This document shows positions 50,011-52,731 of a DNA stretch of 52,731 bases, piece by piece. The translations under genes and the position numbers were made by a program. The stretch covers positions 1 to 52,731 of the forward strand of contig JADGOC010000008.1 of the NCBI GenBank assembly GCA_017883165.1, given 5' to 3'. Every line of letters starts with the position of its first letter. Positions within the stretch are counted from its first letter, which is position 1. The stretch comes from Acidobacteriota bacterium. Its GTDB lineage: Bacteria; Acidobacteriota; Vicinamibacteria; Vicinamibacterales; CAVVIG01. The notes under the pieces are model-generated. The model saw nothing but the letters and a program-made list of their open reading frames with translations, searched no databases and had not been told where the DNA came from.

Positions 50011-51950
50011 ACCAGGCACCCGTACGTCAGCAGCGCGTCCTGCAGCCACACCATCCACTTCATCGACCATTTCGTCGCCGCTTCGCCGCCTTTCGGCGCG
50101 AGCGAGCGCGAGTTGTTCGTCCGGTTGACGTCGAGCAGCAGCACCTGATTCGGATCCACTTCGGCGCTCGCCGCCGCCGCCGCGCGATCGTAGGTATACA
50201 GCTTCCAGCGATCGCGTCCGTCCCAGTGTTCGGTCACCGCGTCGCCGCCGGCGAACTTCACGAGGACGTCGACCGGAAACACCGCTTCGCCGTAGCGGCG
50301 GACGACGACCGTCGTGCGGTACCGTCCGTTCTCCAGCGCGCTCTTCAACTCCTGGACGCCGTAGTCGAACACGTTCGAGCTGCGGTACACCTGATCGAAG
50401 TACCAGCCGAGATCGCGGCCGGTCGTTTCATTCGCGATATCGAAGAAGTCCTGCGGCTTCGGGTGCTTGAACTTCCAGCGCGCGAAATGCGTCGACATCG
50501 CCCGCTGCAGCGCCGGCCAGCCGAGCCAGCGTTCCATCGTGTTCAACCACAGCCCCGTCTTGCTGTACGTGATCCCGCCGCCCGTCGACGGATAGTACCG
50601 ATAGCTCGGCGTCGACTGCGCGTCGCTTTTCGCCACCGCGCGATAGCTGCGAAGGCCGTTGCCGTCGGTTTCGCGCCTGAGCACGATGTCGGGGATCACG
50701 TAGGGCACGAAGCCGCCGAAAAAGCGCGGCGAGTAGTAATTCGGATCGTAGGCTTGCGCCACCGCGCGCGCGGTCGAGAACGTGTTGAACCCCTCGTCCA
50801 TCCACGCGTCCTCGAACTCGTTGTTGCCGACGATGCCGTACCAGAATTGATGGCCGGCCTCATGAACGGTGACGCCTTCTGGCGTCGTCACGCGCGGCGC
50901 GATCCACCAGCGCGTGCCGGCGGTGAAGAGCGTCGGATACTCCATGCCGCCGGCGCCGCTCTGATAGGCCGGATCGATGATCGTGATGTGGCCGTACGGA
51001 TAGGCGCCGTACCACTCGCCGTAGTACTTCAGCGCCGTCCGCGTCGCCTCGAAGTGGCGGTCCGCCTGATCGACGTGCTCCGGCTGCAGCAGCAGGCGCA
51101 TCTCGACCGGCGGCAGCGTCTTGTGCTCGAAGCGCGCCGTGCGCTCGATGTAGTCGGGACTCGTCGTCCAGACGAAGTCGTGGACGTCTTCCTGATAGTA
51201 GCGGTGCGTCGTCGTGTGGTCGGCGCTGTCGCGCCGGTCGCGCTGGACGCCGGTGGCGCCGACCGGCCATCCCTGCGGCACCGTCAGGGAGACGTCGTAG
51301 ATCCCGTAGTCGGAGAAGAACTCCGTGCCCGAGTGGAACTGATGGCAGTTCCAGCCTTCGTCCTGCAGGACGCCGAGCTTGGGAAACCACTGCGCGATGA
51401 AGAAGAAGTTGCCGATGGCGCCCGTCCGCGCGAAAGTGCGCGGGATGTGCGCGGTCCACTTCACTTCGACGGTGACGCCGGCGCCCGGATCGACCGGACG
51501 CGGCAGCGGCACGGCCATCACCGTTTGGTCGTCCGCGTTGCCATCGTCGGGCGCGACGAAGCGCTGCAGCTGCGTCAGATCGGCCGGCGCCGAGCCGCCG
51601 CTCGCGCGCAGTGCGATCGAGGTGACGTCGATGCGCGACCAGTCCTCGTCGCGCGGGTTGGCGAGGTTCCGCCCCGCGCCGAGGCGCGCCTCGCGCAGCC
51701 ATGTCGACCGGTTGTTCCGCCACGCGTTCCAATACAGATGAAATTGCAGGTCGGTGGCGGCCTTCGTCGTGATGTTGCGCCAGGTGATCACTTCCGAGCC
51801 GGTGATCGTCCGGCTCGCGGGATCGAGCCGTGCGTCGATGGAATAGTTGGCGTTGCGCGGCGAGAGCGGCGGTCTGATCGCGCCGTCCACCGTCTGTTGG
51901 GCTGACGCGGCCGACGCGAACAGGATCGCGCCCAGAGCAAGGAACCGCAT
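50007..51950 (-). CDS. Secreted M1 family metallopeptidase
   Basis: 647 residues with a signal peptide (residues 1-17, ALGAILFASAASA). The N-terminal beta-domain (NYSIDARLDPASRTITG) precedes the thermolysin-like domain: SGAGGMEYPTL (GxMEN-like exopeptidase motif), zinc motif VHEAGHQFWYGIVGNNEFEDAWMDEG is split as HEAGH plus the third ligand Glu 19 residues on. The C-terminal TSRSSNVFDYGV-like part follows. It is probably a periplasmic or surface aminopeptidase. GGAGG lies 9 nt before the ATG. Zinc-site position is near residue 360. Confidence 0.92.
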   Translation of the reverse strand: MRFLALGAILFASAASAQQTVDGAIRPPLSPRNANYSIDARLDPASRTITGSEVITWRNITTKAATDLQFHLYWNAWRNNRSTWLREARLGAGRNLANPRDEDWSRIDVTSIALRASGGSAPADLTQLQRFVAPDDGNADDQTVMAVPLPRPVDPGAGVTVEVKWTAHIPRTFARTGAIGNFFFIAQWFPKLGVLQDEGWNCHQFHSGTEFFSDYGIYDVSLTVPQGWPVGATGVQRDRRDSADHTTTHRYYQEDVHDFVWTTSPDYIERTARFEHKTLPPVEMRLLLQPEHVDQADRHFEATRTALKYYGEWYGAYPYGHITIIDPAYQSGAGGMEYPTLFTAGTRWWIAPRVTTPEGVTVHEAGHQFWYGIVGNNEFEDAWMDEGFNTFSTARAVAQAYDPNYYSPRFFGGFVPYVIPDIVLRRETDGNGLRSYRAVAKSDAQSTPSYRYYPSTGGGITYSKTGLWLNTMERWLGWPALQRAMSTHFARWKFKHPKPQDFFDIANETTGRDLGWYFDQVYRSSNVFDYGVQELKSALENGRYRTTVVVRRYGEAVFPVDVLVKFAGGDAVTEHWDGRDRWKLYTYDRAAAAASAEVDPNQVLLLDVNRTNNSRSLAPKGGEAATKWSMKWMVWLQDALLTYGCLV

Positions 51951-51987
51951 GGGGGATGGCCTCCGCGCAAATCCTACCTCAGGCGCG

Positions 51988-51993
51988 TATAAT
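51988..51993 (+). promoter_or_regulatory. -10 element, predicted leaderless
   Basis: TATAAT on the plus strand, 7 nt from the ATG at 52001, with no Shine-Dalgarno. Confidence 0.52.
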
Positions 51994-52000
51994 TCGCGGC

Positions 52001-52731
52001 ATGTCTACCATCCGCGTGCTCCACGTCGGTCTCGGCCCCATCGGCGTCGCCATCGCCAAACAGGTCGTCCGCCGGCCTGGATTCAAAGTCGTCGGCGGCG
52101 TCGACATCGACGCCGCGAAAACGGGTCGCGACCTGGGCGACGTGGTCGGCTTGAACAAGCGGCTCGGCGTGAAGGTATCGGGCGATCTGGCGAAGACCCT
52201 CAAGTCGGCCAAGCCTGACGTCGTGGTGCTCTGCACGAGCTCGTCGATCAAGAAGGTGATGCCGCAGATCGAGACGATTCTGAAGTCGAAGACGCCGATC
52301 GTGTCGACGACCGAGGAGCTCGCCTATCCCGGCTACACGCACATCCGACAGGCGCGGCAGATTCACGCGTGGGCGAAGAAAGCCAAGGTCGCCGTGCTCG
52401 GCACCGGCGTCAACCCCGGCTTCGCGATGGACGCGCTGCCGATTGCGCTGACCGCCGTCTGCGAGCGCGTGGACCGCGTTGTCGTGAATCGCGTACAGGA
52501 CGCGCGCATCCGCCGCCTGCCGTTTCAGCAGAAGATCGGCGCCGGGCTAACCACCGAGCAGTTTCAGAAAAAGGTGCACGATGGCAGCGTGCGGCATGTG
52601 GGGCTGACTGAATCAATCGCGATGATTGCCGACGCGCTCGGCTGGACGCTCGATCGGATCACGGACGACATCGAGCCGAAGCTCGCCACCGTGACGACCT
52701 CGAGCGAGTTCCTCGCGGTCGATCCCGGCTA
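52001..52731 (+). CDS. Dihydrodipicolinate reductase-like / 2,4-diaminopentanoate dehydrogenase-like, partial
   Basis: The 5' 243 codons of a gene that runs off the window end. VLHVGLGPIGVAIAKQVV is an NAD(P)-binding motif; VVGGVDIDAAKTGRDLGDVVG, VVVLCTSSSIKKVMPQIE, IVSTTEELAYPG and LGTGVNPGFAMDALPI closely follow the DapB-fold 2,4-diaminopentanoate dehydrogenase (Ord) family. It may act in ornithine or lysine-type amine catabolism, but related genes of other function exist. The start follows a perfect TATAAT by 7 nt. Confidence 0.82.
   Translation, partial: MSTIRVLHVGLGPIGVAIAKQVVRRPGFKVVGGVDIDAAKTGRDLGDVVGLNKRLGVKVSGDLAKTLKSAKPDVVVLCTSSSIKKVMPQIETILKSKTPIVSTTEELAYPGYTHIRQARQIHAWAKKAKVAVLGTGVNPGFAMDALPIALTAVCERVDRVVVNRVQDARIRRLPFQQKIGAGLTTEQFQKKVHDGSVRHVGLTESIAMIADALGWTLDRITDDIEPKLATVTTSSEFLAVDPG

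Overview
The window is high-GC, gene-dense bacterial chromosome with 48 protein-coding calls and no rRNA, tRNA, CRISPR array, prophage, transposase or integrase that I could recognise. The gene mix points to Acidobacteriota, most likely Vicinamibacteria: a secreted M1 peptidase, LppY/LpqO-type protein, YXWGXW protein, BRCT-TPR protein, EgtB/EgtD pair, nucleotide-sugar genes scattered among housekeeping genes, and a repeat element encoding a VRLKPD-type peptide. That placement is inference from memory of related genomes, not a search result.

Layout. 1-2,060: a zinc-ribbon microprotein and a large secreted protein of unknown function. 2,109-5,349: holB, ricT, pdxA and smpB, the last three joined by 4-bp overlaps. 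5,384-12,157: a sugar-nucleotide and polysaccharide block (DegT aminotransferase, rmlD, gmd, a WbpA-type dehydrogenase) interrupted by a dicarboxylate symporter and lhgO. 12,270-15,740: YdcF, a short O-antigen-ligase-like membrane protein and a GT39-type glycosyltransferase. 15,742-16,737: thiG and thiS. 16,796-19,113: egtB and egtD. 19,217-22,807: a 1,196-residue flavin/iron-sulfur oxidoreductase. 22,809-29,581: glucokinase, prolyl oligopeptidase, a BRCT/TPR protein, DEAD-box helicase, infA and small proteins. 29,680-34,121: a three-module acyl-ACP synthetase/acyltransferase, an epimerase and a secreted dienelactone hydrolase. 34,140-38,485: calcium/proton exchanger, cca and an M20 peptidase. 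38,681-43,159: proline dehydrogenase, a PlsB-like acyltransferase, an isocitrate-dehydrogenase-family enzyme, a DUF4149 protein and an unknown helical protein. 43,175-47,146: transketolase, a Spy/CpxP-like protein, a response regulator and a TonB-domain protein. 47,153-52,731: nadE, an LppY/LpqO protein, a membrane protein, an M1 peptidase and the 5' part of a dehydrogenase.

Two genome-wide habits stand out. First, many genes that lack a Shine-Dalgarno have a -10 hexamer (TANNNT-like) ending only 6-7 nt before the start codon, which predicts leaderless mRNAs; genes inside operons or with longer leaders use GGAG-type sites. Second, short repeats recur in unexpected places: three independent tandem tracts with an exact 7-bp period (one inside a coding sequence), a BIME-like palindromic element inside the same coding sequence, a 14-bp tandem duplication, and a 12-bp duplication across a stop/start junction. 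Convergent genes are packed almost end to end, and I saw no classic hairpin-plus-T-tract terminators.

The best candidates for less-described biology are the NfnB/NfnA-like fusion oxidoreductase, the BRCT-HTH-TPR protein, the orphan response regulator paired with a Spy/CpxP-like gene across an array of 11-bp-spaced GGTG repeats, and the leaderless promoter architecture, including a divergent pair sharing one palindromic -10.
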